Counted from the first letter of the stretch, positions 25,248-34,599 are shown. The stretch is DNA of 64,000 nucleotides from JAENVU01 sp031422675 (GCA_031422675.1 JANPMG010000002.1:4881-68880), one strand, 5' to 3'. Numbers and translations: made by a program. The notes: generated from the sequence alone by a model not told the origin.

Positions 25248-25913
25248 TCAGCGGCCCATCATGAACGCGAGTGATCGTCCCGTGAGCTGCGCGGTGTGGG
25301 CGAGCGACCCGACTCCGAAGAGGTGGCCGGCCAGGAGTTCTTTGCCGAACACGGTTCCGCCGGTGAACAACGCGCGGAGGCGATGGGCCGTGCCGTGGAT
25401 CTCGTACTCGGCCGGTGTGGTGCCGAAGCTGCGTTCGGTCCGTTCGTCGAGACAGACGATCCGCAGGCCCGCCGGCGACCCGGGATGGGGGGCGATCGCG
25501 GCCCAGAACCGTGCCGCCTCTTCCGGCCACGCACCGACCGGCGGCTCCAAGACTTTCGCCGCGGTGAGGGCGAGTCGCAGATGGGTCGCAGCTCCGCTCA
25601 CTTTGGGTTTCGGGGCATCTTCCTCGCTCATGCGGTTGACGTCGGTGGCGATCGTCACGTGCGTGTCGGGGGCAACACCTCGTTCCACCAGAACGCGTCC
25701 GCGTTGGAACCGGATGGTCGCCGCCTGGGGATCGACGGTCGACGTGAGCGCGACGTTGCCCTTCGCCTTGGCCATCATCGCGGCCAGCCTCGGGGTCTCC
25801 TCGGCCCGCCGGAGCGTGGTGGCCACGATCAGGACGATCGGCGTGGGGTCGGCTTCGGTCTCCACGATCGACGGGCCGGCCGCGGCGGGCACCGGCACGA
25901 TCTCGGAATCCAT
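25248..25913 (-). CDS. SCP2-like hypothetical protein
   Basis: A 221-residue protein I do not recognise with certainty. Residues about 30-100 (AEETPRLAAMMAKAKGNVALTS ... IRFQRGRVLVERG ... VTIATDVNRM) have the strand pattern of SCP2 sterol-carrier domains. The rest is helical, ending LAGHLFGVGSLAHTAQLTGRSL. It lies 1 bp upstream of the PuuA-like gene and is probably co-transcribed with it. ATG 25913 was taken over GTG 25928. A lipid-binding role is a guess from fold resemblance. Confidence 0.6.
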   Translation of the reverse strand: MDSEIVPVPAAAGPSIVETEADPTPIVLIVATTLRRAEETPRLAAMMAKAKGNVALTSTVDPQAATIRFQRGRVLVERGVAPDTHVTIATDVNRMSEEDAPKPKVSGAATHLRLALTAAKVLEPPVGAWPEEAARFWAAIAPHPGSPAGLRIVCLDERTERSFGTTPAEYEIHGTAHRLRALFTGGTVFGKELLAGHLFGVGSLAHTAQLTGRSLAFMMGR

Positions 25914-25955
25914 GCCTGTACCTACCACGCGCTCGAGCGGGTCGGCACGTGCCCT

Positions 25956-27644
25956 TCAGTTGGGCGACGTGGCGGGTTCGAGTCGGTGGACGCCGCGGGG
26001 CACGAACGAGAGGCCGTCGGATTCACCCAGGAGATCGGCGGCGAGAGCCACGACGGCCATGAACATCTCGGTGCCCCGCAGACCGGGTTGATCTCGCCCG
26101 ATCTGCCACGGAAATCCTTCCCCGTCGACCCAATTGGCGCAGACGCCCTCGAGCGCCGCGGCGATCGCAGTTCGGATCTCGGCCCGGCGGTAGTCGGTCT
26201 GGCGCCCCAGCAGCCAGACCGGGTGCACGACGTCCAACAGGTTGCACGCGTTGCGCGCCTCGGTGGCAAACCAGGCGTAGTCCCGTGCGTGGGCGAGCAC
26301 GGTGTCGATCGCGGCTTCGGGACGGGGGACGTCCACCCCGAACTGCCCGTATGTGCCTCTCGTCAGGCGGTAGAACCCGTTGACCGCCATGAGCCAGCGG
26401 TAGTCGTACTCGCCGACGGGTTCGAGGTACTCGCCCCACATGCCGCTGCGCCGGTCCTGGTGGGTCAGCAGCCAGGCCCAGAGAGTGGACGCGGTGTTGC
26501 TCGAGCCGTGATGCGCGCGATTCAGATACAGGCCGGTGCCGAAGCCGTCGATCCACGAACCACTCGGCCACGCGAAGTAGTCGAAGTTCAGACCGTCGAG
26601 CAGGGCTTCGAGTTCACCGGCGGAACACTCCTCGATGATGTGGACGGGATGCGCCGGTCCCGCGCCGAGGACTTCGAGCGCATACCCGCACGACAGGAGC
26701 CCGTACATGTCCCACTCGTCGTGCGACGGCGTGAGGGTCATCGGGTGGTCCGGCAGCCGCGGATCGCGAAAGAGTCCGGAGCGTGGGTCTTGGGTCGCTT
26801 GGATGCGCTCGACGAGTTCGGCGCGATCGGCGTGGGGTGGCAACGCGCCGAACATGCCCGCGATCTCGACGGCGTCGTTGAGCGGACGCGGGTCGAGCAG
26901 ATCGGCGCCGGGGAACTCGACGAACTCGACGCGATCCGACTGAAGGACGCGGCATCGTTCGAGGACGGCCGGCCATTGGTCGGCGACGGTGGCGTCGAAC
27001 GCGGCGAGGGCGGTACGCCCGACTTTCGTGGGTCGGCGGTCACGCCGATCCCGGATCTTCCGAGCCGGAACTCCGGCCATCACGCTGAAGGGTTCGACGT
27101 CGCGAGTCACCACCGCACCTGCGGCGATCACACTGTGCGCGCCGACGGTGACGCCGTCGACGATCACCGCGTTCGCACCGATCCACACGTCGTCTTCCAC
27201 GACCACACCGACCGACGTGATTCCTTGGTCCATGATCGGGATGTCGGGGTCGTCGAAGCGGTGGTTCTCGCCGACCAGGACCACGTAGGCCGCGATGCGG
27301 ACCCGGGACCCGATGGTCACCCTGCCGATCGTGACGACGCCCGGATTGAGGCCGGTGAGTTCGCCGATCGTCAACTCGCCGCGGATCTTGCAACCACTCG
27401 CGATCGTGCTGCGTGCGCCGAGCGTGAAGGTGTCGGCGATCACGTTGGCGCCGAGCGCAACGAAACTGTTCGGATCCACGTGATATCCGGCGCGTGCGGT
27501 CAGCTCGGCGTGCGCGGCGATGCGCTCGGGCGAGGGGTCCCGGGCGTACTCCAACCACCAGGGTTCGTCCTCGATGCGTTGGGCCGGGAGTTCGGTCCAC
27601 CGATCCGGTGCTGACCCGCTCTCGGCGTGGTCGTCACGCGTCAT
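25956..27644 (-). CDS. hexapeptide-repeat acyltransferase fused to an alpha/alpha-toroid-like domain
   Basis: A 562-residue protein with two unlike halves. Residues about 60-215 form a left-handed beta-helix acetyltransferase, with hexapeptide steps (TLGARSTIASGCKI, VTIGRVTIGSRVRIAAYVVL, VWIGANAVIVDGVTVGAHSVIAAGAVV) and the closing VMAGVPARKI. Residues about 230-560 are helical with repeated aromatic motifs (EWDMYGLLSCGYALEVLG, STLWAWLLTHQ, YRWLMAVNGFYRLT, EMFMAVVALAADLLG), like terpene-cyclase or glycosidase toroids. No catalytic residues of the second half can be assigned. Its start overlaps the stop of the OYE-like gene by 11 bp. Fusion of these two folds is unusual. Confidence 0.75.
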   Translation of the reverse strand: MTRDDHAESGSAPDRWTELPAQRIEDEPWWLEYARDPSPERIAAHAELTARAGYHVDPNSFVALGANVIADTFTLGARSTIASGCKIRGELTIGELTGLNPGVVTIGRVTIGSRVRIAAYVVLVGENHRFDDPDIPIMDQGITSVGVVVEDDVWIGANAVIVDGVTVGAHSVIAAGAVVTRDVEPFSVMAGVPARKIRDRRDRRPTKVGRTALAAFDATVADQWPAVLERCRVLQSDRVEFVEFPGADLLDPRPLNDAVEIAGMFGALPPHADRAELVERIQATQDPRSGLFRDPRLPDHPMTLTPSHDEWDMYGLLSCGYALEVLGAGPAHPVHIIEECSAGELEALLDGLNFDYFAWPSGSWIDGFGTGLYLNRAHHGSSNTASTLWAWLLTHQDRRSGMWGEYLEPVGEYDYRWLMAVNGFYRLTRGTYGQFGVDVPRPEAAIDTVLAHARDYAWFATEARNACNLLDVVHPVWLLGRQTDYRRAEIRTAIAAALEGVCANWVDGEGFPWQIGRDQPGLRGTEMFMAVVALAADLLGESDGLSFVPRGVHRLEPATSPN

Positions 27645-29052
27645 CAGCGGATCCTCGCGCCAACTTCTTCACCCGGGTGAGCTCCACCCGATCGTCGTGC
27701 TCCTTGTAGAAGGGGTCCAGCGGGAAACAGCCCGACACCAGACCGTGTCTCGGCGCGGTGGTGCAATCCGAGAAGGTCCGGCAGATCTGCGCGCGGTGGA
27801 GTTCTCGGCCGGACAGGACATCGGCCGGGAGTTCGGGATAGGAGAGCACCATCCGCCCGAGCCCCACCATCGTCGCATCGCCGCGTTCGATCGCCGCCTG
27901 GGCCACATTCGGGAGCCAGTCCTGGAGGTAGGAGTAGCCGGACCCGACCACTGTGAGATCCGGGTGGCGCCGGGTGATCTCGGCGGTCACCGCGAGTTGG
28001 CGGGCCACGCCGACAAGCGGATCCTCGGGCGGTCGGTAACCGTCCGACGGCGGGAAGTACGCCGGCCGTTGCACGTGAGGGTTGTAGTACGGACTGCCGG
28101 CCGTGATGCTGACGAGTCCGATGCCCAGGTTGCGAACGAGCTCGAGGAAGGCGTGCGTCTCGGTGAGGTCGATGCCGAGACCGGTTCCGTCGCCGCCGAA
28201 CGCGTACGGGTAGCGGTTCTCGGTGGTCGGTTCGGGTACGCCGATTCCGTCGACCCCGGGCGAGAACGGCATGAGATCGAAGGCGGAGAGCCGGACCGCG
28301 ATCGCCAGGTGCGGCGCGCGCACTCGGATCCCGTCGACGACGGTGCGTAAGAACTGGGTGCGGGCGTGGAGGTCACCTCCGTACCGGCCGGGACGATCGT
28401 GGGCGGAGAGCAACTCGTGCAACAGGTAGCCGTGACAGTGCTTGATGTCGACGAAGTCGAAGCCGGCATCCTGGGCGAGAACTGCGGCATCGACGTAGTC
28501 CTGCGTGAGGTCGTCGAGCTCGGCGTCCGAGAGCAGCTGAGATTCGGTGGCGGCGACGCGCGGGTCGAGCAACGGATGGGAGTACGCAATGCGCGGTCGG
28601 GGTTCGCCATTCGGCCGGGACCAGCGCCCGGAATGGGTGAGCTGGAGACCGGCAACCTGGTGGGGTGCGAGGAGCGCGCGCAGCGCCGCAAACTCGTGCA
28701 CGGTGGTGGCGTCGAGCAGGAGTTGGCGTGGATTCGCGCGCCCGTCGGCGCGCACTGCGGTGGCCTCACACCAGGCGAGACCGGCCCCGCTCGCACCGAT
28801 GCGTTGCCAGCGGCGGCGGACCAGATCCGTCGGCCGGCCTTCGGTGGTGCCGTCCCACCCTTCCATCGGCAGGATCGCGAACCGGTTCGGCGCGGTGAGG
28901 GTGCCGACGTGTCCGTCGCGAATCGTCACCGGGTCGGCGAGCGGCCCGGGGGCGCGGGCGTGATCGGACACGGCGATGTCCAACCCGAGGTCGGCGACGT
29001 GCGCGCGGAACTCGGCGGCGGTGCGGAGTCGCTTGACCTGGGTGTACCTCAT
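27634..29052 (-). CDS. NADH:flavin oxidoreductase / Old Yellow Enzyme family protein
   Basis: A 472-residue FMN-dependent TIM-barrel oxidoreductase. The family motifs are LTHSGRWS, the active-site DFVDIKHCHGYLLHELLSAHDRPGRYGG and the phosphate-binding GSGYSYLQ. The C-terminus carries CRTFSDCTTAPRHGLVSGCF, a cysteine-rich stretch that could hold an iron-sulfur cluster as in the 2,4-dienoyl-CoA reductase branch, although the second large domain of those enzymes is missing. The start overlaps the DapA-like stop (ATGA, 4 bp). Substrate unknown. Confidence 0.87.
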   Translation of the reverse strand: MRYTQVKRLRTAAEFRAHVADLGLDIAVSDHARAPGPLADPVTIRDGHVGTLTAPNRFAILPMEGWDGTTEGRPTDLVRRRWQRIGASGAGLAWCEATAVRADGRANPRQLLLDATTVHEFAALRALLAPHQVAGLQLTHSGRWSRPNGEPRPRIAYSHPLLDPRVAATESQLLSDAELDDLTQDYVDAAVLAQDAGFDFVDIKHCHGYLLHELLSAHDRPGRYGGDLHARTQFLRTVVDGIRVRAPHLAIAVRLSAFDLMPFSPGVDGIGVPEPTTENRYPYAFGGDGTGLGIDLTETHAFLELVRNLGIGLVSITAGSPYYNPHVQRPAYFPPSDGYRPPEDPLVGVARQLAVTAEITRRHPDLTVVGSGYSYLQDWLPNVAQAAIERGDATMVGLGRMVLSYPELPADVLSGRELHRAQICRTFSDCTTAPRHGLVSGCFPLDPFYKEHDDRVELTRVKKLARGSADDA

Positions 29053-30005
29053 GTGAACTCGTGCAACCGGCCGAGGATGGCGGCCAACACGGCGCGGTCG
29101 GACTCGGGTCGGCGGGCCACGCCGGGGGGAGTGCCGTCGGTCCCAGCCCAGCCGCGGAGTTCGAAGAACATCGCCGCGTCATGCCGGTACGCCGGCACCG
29201 GATCGCGAAAGGCGAACGCACCGAGGTATTGGAGGAGATCGTTGAGTTCGTAGAAGCGCGGATCCCCGAGTTGCCACATCCGATCGCGCATGGCGAACGC
29301 CTCGGGCGCAAAGGTCGAGAGGCCGAGGAGATAGTCGGAGCCGTACATGACCATGTCGATCGCGAGATCGTTGCCGGTGAAGACCGTGAACTCGGGTCGC
29401 AACTCGTCGCGGATCTGCAACCGGTCCCATTCGAGTTGTCGGCTGAGCGAGCTGTGCTTCGCGCCCAGGCACTGTGGAATCTGGACGAGTTCACGGTACG
29501 CGTCGAGCGAGACGATCCGACCGTACGGCACGAACATCGGGCCGAGCTCGAACCCGATGAACCGATCGAGATGGGTGGCCAGGGCTCGGTGGGCTTCGAC
29601 CCAGCCGTCGTCGCTGAGTTCGTTGAGTCCGTGCGACGGAAAGATGACCGGGGTGCCGCCGCGGGTGGCGATTGCATCGGCGGCGCGGCGGTACGCGTCG
29701 AGATCGAAGGTTTCTCCGCCTGCATCGGCCACGTACGCGCCGGCGACGAACGCCCCGCCGGTGACAGCGGCGGCGAGGTCGAGTACGCGGTCCTGGTCTC
29801 GGGTTGCGAGCAGCTGGACGTAACCGGTGTCCATGTTGACGGCGGGCGTGAGCCCGGCGGCGTGGGTGCGCTCGATGTGGGCCTCGACCCCCGGCCAGTC
29901 GATGGTGTCCTCCGCGGTGAACGGTACGAGCACGGCCGACACCCCGGTGACTGTTCGCCGCGGCCGCACACGCGTGCTGATGTCGAGATCGGCGCCGTCG
30001 GTCAC
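29049..30005 (-). CDS. dihydrodipicolinate-synthase-family aldolase (DapA-like)
   Basis: A 318-residue class I aldolase-type TIM barrel. It begins TGVSAVLVPFTAEDTIDWPGVEAHIE, as DapA relatives do, and has the Schiff-base lysine in CLGAKHSS. The tyrosine motif YNxP is not conserved (PSHGLNEL), so it is not lysine-pathway DapA but one of the many sugar-acid or pyruvate lyases. GTG 30005 is the first sensible start, just beyond palindromic repeat copy 2. It heads a tightly coupled set with the OYE-like and hexapeptide-fusion genes. Confidence 0.85.
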   Translation of the reverse strand: MTDGADLDISTRVRPRRTVTGVSAVLVPFTAEDTIDWPGVEAHIERTHAAGLTPAVNMDTGYVQLLATRDQDRVLDLAAAVTGGAFVAGAYVADAGGETFDLDAYRRAADAIATRGGTPVIFPSHGLNELSDDGWVEAHRALATHLDRFIGFELGPMFVPYGRIVSLDAYRELVQIPQCLGAKHSSLSRQLEWDRLQIRDELRPEFTVFTGNDLAIDMVMYGSDYLLGLSTFAPEAFAMRDRMWQLGDPRFYELNDLLQYLGAFAFRDPVPAYRHDAAMFFELRGWAGTDGTPPGVARRPESDRAVLAAILGRLHEFT

Positions 30006-30047
30006 GCGCCGATCCTCGCGCACGCTGGCTCCGCCTCCTTCCCGATC

Positions 30048-30089
30048 TTCGTGCACTTTGGGGACCCTCGCCTCCGAAAAGTGCACGAA
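30048..30089. repeat. interspersed palindromic element, copy 2
   Basis: Inverted repeat with 12-bp perfect core arms, TTCGTGCACTTT at 30048-30059 and its complement at 30078-30089, separated by 18 nt. The arms equal those of the element at 4809-4860. It lies between the DapA-like start and the end of the upstream sulfatase. Confidence 0.8.
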
Positions 30090-30150
30090 AGTCGAGGATC
30101 CGGGCGAGGATCAGAGCGCAGCGCACGAAAGTCGAGGATCCGGGCGAGGA
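30083..30150. repeat. 28-bp direct repeat attached to the palindromic element
   Basis: A 28-bp sequence starting GCACGAAAGTCGAGGATCC is present at 30083-30110 and again, identical, at 30123-30150, with a 12-nt spacer. The first copy contains the right arm of the palindromic element, so the element's end has been duplicated together with flanking sequence. Confidence 0.85.
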
Positions 30151-30170
30151 CAGCCCTGCTGCGGCGGCGA

Positions 30171-31739
30171 CTACACCGGGGCTTCGACGTCCAGACGGGG
30201 GGTGTGGGCGGGGGGCTGATGGTCCCAGAGGTCGGCGACGAGATCGGATTGGAGTGCGGCGACGGCCGGGTCGTTCCAGCGGTTGTGGTGCTGGAACGGG
30301 TCGGTGCCGAGCTCGTACAACTCGCCTTCGGTGCCGTCGTGGACGAACCCCGGCCGGTAGGCGGTGCAGACCCATCCGTCGCGGGTGATGGTGCGGAGGT
30401 GGACCGCCACCCCCCAGAGCTCGCTGTCCCACTCGGTGAGCACCCGTTCCTTGCCCCGGGCCGCGGCGTCAGCGTCGTCGACGGGCAGCGTCGTCGCCTG
30501 CAAGTAGTCGGGCGCGTCCACGCCGGCGATCGCGCAGAACGTGGGCGCGAGTTCCACCAACCCGACCGGCGTCGTGACCACCGCGGCCGGCACGTTCGCG
30601 GCCGGCGCGGGACGCCAGATCAGCGGGAGTCGCATCAACGAGTCGGTGTGGTACGGGCCCTTGAACAGAAGCCCGAAGTCGCCCTGGAGCTCGCCGTGAT
30701 CCGTGGTGAACACGATGTCGACGTCGTCGGTCCAGCCGCGTGCGTCGATCGCAGCCAGCACGCGGCCGAGAGCTTCGTCGATGAGTTCGCATTCGACTGC
30801 GTTGCGCGCGTTGACCTCGCGCACCTGGTCCGCAGTCATCGCGGCCGGCACCCAGTGCTTCGGTGCTTCGTAGTTCGAGACGAGCTCGCCGTCGTACCAC
30901 ATGCGCCAGTGGCGCGGTTTGTCGTCGAGAATCCGCTCGCGCTCGGCTGCGGTGGTTGGGTAACCCGCGGGGAGTGGCGTGTCGTGCCAGTCGATGCGGT
31001 GCATCTCGGACTCGGGTGGATCCCACGGGTGGTGCGGATCTGGGAAGCTCATCCAGCAGAACCAGTCGTCCGCGGTGTCGAGGCCGTCGAGCCACGCGAT
31101 CGTGCGATCGGCCACCCAGTCGGTGTGATACCAGTCGCGCGGAATCGGGTTGGCTTTCACTTGGGGCGCGTCGGTGTCTCCGCCGCCGAGCGCGCTCACG
31201 TTCCAGCCGGCGTCGATCGCGGCGTAGAACATCCCGACCGCTTCGGGATGGTGGGTGCCGAGCCACTGTGCGTAGTGCAACATTCCGGCTGCGCCGTGCG
31301 TGGCGAACTCGAGGTGGTCGAAGCCGCGGTGGGGGCCGACGGTGCCGTCCGCCCACGGCCGTGGCGCGGTCTCCTCGCCGGACCGGGCGAGCAGGTTCTC
31401 GGTGAAGCGGCCGAACGCGTCCATGAAAGGTTCGAAGTGCGCCTTGCCGATGAGGGCGGTTCGATATCCGGCGCGGTGCAGATCGGCCGCCACCGACGGC
31501 GCGTCCACCGGCAGCGGGACACCGTTCATCCACACGCCGTGGGTACTCGGGTACTGACCCGTGAGCATCGTGGACCGGCTCGGCATGCACACCACGGACT
31601 GCGGGATCGCTCGTTCGTAGCGGATGCCACTGGCGGCGAGGGCGTCGACGACGGGAGTGCGCGCCAGCGTTCCACCGTTGCACCCCAGCGTGTCGTACCG
31701 CTGCTGGTCGGTCGTGACGAACAAGATCTTCCGGCCCAT
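30171..31739 (-). CDS. sulfatase family hydrolase
   Basis: A 522-residue type I sulfatase. The formylglycine site is C51 in CMPSRSTMLTG, and the metal aspartate D11 in TTDQQRYDTLG and FTTDHGELQGDFG are conserved. No signal peptide is visible, so it may act in the cytoplasm or be exported in another way. It hydrolyses sulfate or phosphonate esters; the substrate is unknown. An anaerobic or FGE-type activating enzyme is needed and is not in the window. It lies 86 bp downstream of the SRPBCC gene in a minus-strand cluster with a second sulfatase. Confidence 0.92.
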   Translation of the reverse strand: MGRKILFVTTDQQRYDTLGCNGGTLARTPVVDALAASGIRYERAIPQSVVCMPSRSTMLTGQYPSTHGVWMNGVPLPVDAPSVAADLHRAGYRTALIGKAHFEPFMDAFGRFTENLLARSGEETAPRPWADGTVGPHRGFDHLEFATHGAAGMLHYAQWLGTHHPEAVGMFYAAIDAGWNVSALGGGDTDAPQVKANPIPRDWYHTDWVADRTIAWLDGLDTADDWFCWMSFPDPHHPWDPPESEMHRIDWHDTPLPAGYPTTAAERERILDDKPRHWRMWYDGELVSNYEAPKHWVPAAMTADQVREVNARNAVECELIDEALGRVLAAIDARGWTDDVDIVFTTDHGELQGDFGLLFKGPYHTDSLMRLPLIWRPAPAANVPAAVVTTPVGLVELAPTFCAIAGVDAPDYLQATTLPVDDADAAARGKERVLTEWDSELWGVAVHLRTITRDGWVCTAYRPGFVHDGTEGELYELGTDPFQHHNRWNDPAVAALQSDLVADLWDHQPPAHTPRLDVEAPV

Positions 31740-31825
31740 TGCCCACTTTCCTTCCGCTCATGGCGCCTGCGGCGCCGTGCCGCTCGGGCCACGCCTCGCC
31801 GCGTCGTCCGAGCGTGTTCTGGGGT

Positions 31826-32248
31826 TCAGCGGCGAGTCTCTTGTTCTCGGACTTGTACTTGTACTTGTTCGAGCTGTCGTTTGAGTTCTTTCAGTGCGTT
31901 GCCGGTGGCACCGCCGATCATCAACGCCAACGCGGCCGGTTCGCAGTCGGTGGAGTAGGCCACGAGGCTGGTGCCGTCACCGACGTCGAACACGTCGATG
32001 GTGCCGAGGTGATCCTGAATGAATCCGGGCGCCAACCGGTATTGGAACCGACGTTGGATCGCGTCGTTGGTGACGATCTCCTCGGCCATCGGGAGTCCGG
32101 ACACGGTGGTGATCGTCCGCGTGGTGCCGTCGACCTCGGCGCTCACCATCCCGGGAAACCAATCGGCGATCGTGGCCGGGTCGCCGATGACCGCGTAGAC
32201 GTCGTCGGGCGATCGATGGATGATGGCCTGGCGCCGTACCGATGCCAT
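31826..32248 (-). CDS. SRPBCC (START/Bet v1-like) family protein
   Basis: A 140-residue lipid- or ligand-binding helix-grip protein. It opens VRRQAIIHRSPDDVYAVIGDPATIADWFPG, the usual polyketide-cyclase/Bet v1 beginning, and ends in the long C-terminal helix LKELKRQLEQVQVQVREQE. These proteins bind hydrophobic ligands or act as simple cyclases. It starts 4 bp after the larger sulfatase and is probably co-transcribed with it; the ligand may be the desulfated product, which is inference. Confidence 0.85.
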   Translation of the reverse strand: MASVRRQAIIHRSPDDVYAVIGDPATIADWFPGMVSAEVDGTTRTITTVSGLPMAEEIVTNDAIQRRFQYRLAPGFIQDHLGTIDVFDVGDGTSLVAYSTDCEPAALALMIGGATGNALKELKRQLEQVQVQVREQETRR

Positions 32249-32252
32249 GCGG

Positions 32253-34541
32253 CTACTGCCGGCTCATGGTGGCGCGCTCGATCGACGCGGCGTTGGCGGC
32301 TTCGTCGGCCGGGCGTTCGGACACGAGTTGGATGTCCACGCGGTCGAGTCGACCTTCGAACGGGAATGCGTCGGTATAGCGCTCGCTCACGGGTGAGCCG
32401 TGGTCGAAGCCGACGCTGGGGCCGAGGCTCGAGATGATGCGCATCGCGAACGGGATCTCGACGGTGCCACATTCCTCACCGTCGATCACCAGCGTCGCCC
32501 GGCCCGCCTCGCGGCCGACGCGACGGAAGCGAACGCCGATGACCGACGCGCCCTCGGGCACCGCCCGCTCCGACTCGACGATGGTGTGACTTCCGAAGCA
32601 GTTGTAATCGAACACGAGTCGATCCTTCTGGACGAACAGACTCGCGCCCGAGTTGCCGTTACCGGTCGCGTACAGGACGCCGCCCTCGCCCTTCCTCCGT
32701 TCGACGGCGGCATCGAGATCCCAGTTCCGACCGCCGATCCCGGCACCGACCTGCGCGGGCATCGGGGCCAGGGGTGGCCGGTAGGTGTAGTGCCGGCTCT
32801 CGGGATGGGGCGACCGGTCCCGGAAGCGCGCACCGAAGAGCTCGACCGTCCGATCGTCGAGCGGCAACACGCCGTGCGCCTCGGCCTCGGTCCACCAGAG
32901 CTCGACGAGTTCGGCGAGCTGGTCGGGCATCGTCGCGGCAAGGTCGTTGCACTCCGACCGATCCTGCGCGAGGTGGTAGAGCTCCCACTGATCGTCGTCG
33001 AACGGCGTGCCCGACTGATGGCGGGTGACGGCCTTCCATCCGTCGGAGTAGATGGCGCGATGGCCCATCATCTCGAAGTACTGCACCCCTTTGGCGGCGG
33101 GCGCGTCCGGTGCGGCGAAGGTGGAGAGCATCGATGTTCCGGTGATCGGCATCTGGTCGTGGCCGCGATAGGTGGTGGGCGCCTCGATCCCGAGCGCCTC
33201 GTAGATCGTGGGCACGATGTCGTTCACGTGATGGAACTGATCGCGCAGGTTCGTGGCCCCACCCACGCCCGATGAACCGCTGGGAATGCGATCGGGCCAA
33301 TGCATCACGAGCGGGACGTGCACCCCGCCTTCGTGGGTGTTCTGCTTGTACCACTTGAACGGCGTGTTCCCCGCTTGGGACCAACCCCAGGGGTAGTTCG
33401 TGTGACTGTTCGGACCGCCGATGTCGTCGATGCGATCGATGGCTTCGTCGGGGGTCTCGAGAATGAAGTTGAAGAACTTCCACTCGTGCAATACGCCGAA
33501 CGGGCCGCCTTCTTGTGACGCGCCGTTGTCGGACAGCAGCACGATCATTGTGTTGTCGAGTTCGTCGAGATGGGTGAGGGCATCGACGAGCCGGCCGATC
33601 TGCGCGTCGGTGTGGTCCAGGAATCCAGCGAACGCTTCTTGCAGGCGCGCCGCGAGCTTGCGGTGATTCTCGGGCATGTCGTCCCACGCGTCGACGCCGG
33701 GATTGCGCGGCGCGAGCTGCGTGTCGGCGGGGAGCAGACCGCGCTCGATCTGGTTGGCGTGCCACTCGGCGCGAGTCACGTCCCAACCGGCGTCGAACGC
33801 GCCGCGGTACTTCTCGAGGTATTCGGCGGGCGCTTGGTGGGGCGCGTGAGTGGCGCCGAACGCGAGGTAGAGGAAGAACGGCCGATCGGGCCGGATCGAC
33901 TTCGTGTCGTGCACGAACTCGATCGCGTGGTCGACGAGATCCTCGCTCAGGTGATACCCGTCGGCCGCGGACTTCGGTGGATCGACATGGTGGTTGTCGT
34001 AGACGAGTTCGGGATGGAACTGGTCGGTCTCGCCGTCGAGGAAACCGTAGAACCGGTCGAAACCTCGCCGGCACGGCCACTGGTCGTGCGGGCCGGCGGC
34101 GGACGCGTTCTCCATCTGGCTGAGGTGCCACTTGCCGACGGCGAAGGTGGTGTAGCCCTCGTCCCGCAGCACTTCCGCCGCGGTGGTGGCGTGGTTCGAG
34201 ATGTGACCGCGCATGTTGGGGAAACCGGTGTTGAAGTTGCTCACCGAACGCATCCCGACTTCGTGGTGATTGCGGCCGGTCAGGAGCGCGGCCCGGGTGG
34301 GTGAGCACAACGGGGTGACGTGGAAGTTCGTGTACTGGAGTCCGTTGGCCGCGAGCCGGTCGATGTTCGGGGTCTCGATGGTCGAGCCGTAACACCCGAA
34401 ATGGGAGAAGCCGAGGTCGTCCAACAGGATGACGACGACGTTGGGCGCCGTCTCGCCCGGGTGCGGAGCGTCGGGCCACCAGGGTGTCGATTCCGCCAGC
34501 GTCCGGCCGATGGTGCCCTGGAAGTTCTCGGAGTCGGTCAT
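32253..34541 (-). CDS. arylsulfatase-type sulfatase with C-terminal extension
   Basis: A 762-residue sulfatase. The active cysteine C79 is in LCSPTRAALLTGRN, the formylglycine consensus C-x-P-T-R, and D41/D42 in VILLDDLGFSHFGCYG bind calcium. GTSMLSTFAAPDA and the DQWELYHLAQDRSECNDLA segment are typical of the long Pseudomonas AtsA-like arylsulfatases. The last 180 residues form a beta-rich accessory domain seen in these long forms. ATG 34541 is preceded by GGGGGG. It is divergent from the GH4 gene across a palindromic promoter region, and the SRPBCC gene follows 4 bp later. Confidence 0.93.
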   Translation of the reverse strand: MTDSENFQGTIGRTLAESTPWWPDAPHPGETAPNVVVILLDDLGFSHFGCYGSTIETPNIDRLAANGLQYTNFHVTPLCSPTRAALLTGRNHHEVGMRSVSNFNTGFPNMRGHISNHATTAAEVLRDEGYTTFAVGKWHLSQMENASAAGPHDQWPCRRGFDRFYGFLDGETDQFHPELVYDNHHVDPPKSAADGYHLSEDLVDHAIEFVHDTKSIRPDRPFFLYLAFGATHAPHQAPAEYLEKYRGAFDAGWDVTRAEWHANQIERGLLPADTQLAPRNPGVDAWDDMPENHRKLAARLQEAFAGFLDHTDAQIGRLVDALTHLDELDNTMIVLLSDNGASQEGGPFGVLHEWKFFNFILETPDEAIDRIDDIGGPNSHTNYPWGWSQAGNTPFKWYKQNTHEGGVHVPLVMHWPDRIPSGSSGVGGATNLRDQFHHVNDIVPTIYEALGIEAPTTYRGHDQMPITGTSMLSTFAAPDAPAAKGVQYFEMMGHRAIYSDGWKAVTRHQSGTPFDDDQWELYHLAQDRSECNDLAATMPDQLAELVELWWTEAEAHGVLPLDDRTVELFGARFRDRSPHPESRHYTYRPPLAPMPAQVGAGIGGRNWDLDAAVERRKGEGGVLYATGNGNSGASLFVQKDRLVFDYNCFGSHTIVESERAVPEGASVIGVRFRRVGREAGRATLVIDGEECGTVEIPFAMRIISSLGPSVGFDHGSPVSERYTDAFPFEGRLDRVDIQLVSERPADEAANAASIERATMSRQ

Positions 34542-34580
34542 GCGGTGCCCCCCGTGCCTCGGATCTGCGCACCCTATGTA

Positions 34581-34599
34581 TTGACACTCCAACTGTCAA
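34581..34599. promoter_or_regulatory. palindromic operator overlapping a -35 box
   Basis: TTGACA at 34581-34586 is mirrored by TGTCAA at 34594-34599. TTGACA is also a perfect -35 consensus for plus-strand transcription toward the GH4 gene. The site lies between the divergent sulfatase and GH4 genes, where one repressor could control both. Confidence 0.5.

Noticed and set aside
30083..30150. Two 28-bp repeats as the start of a CRISPR array
   Set aside because: Only two copies, a 12-nt spacer and no cas genes; explained as duplication of the palindromic element.
29061..31958. 965-codon plus-strand frame across the DapA-like and sulfatase genes
   Set aside because: It is antisense to two clearly recognisable genes and has no domain.
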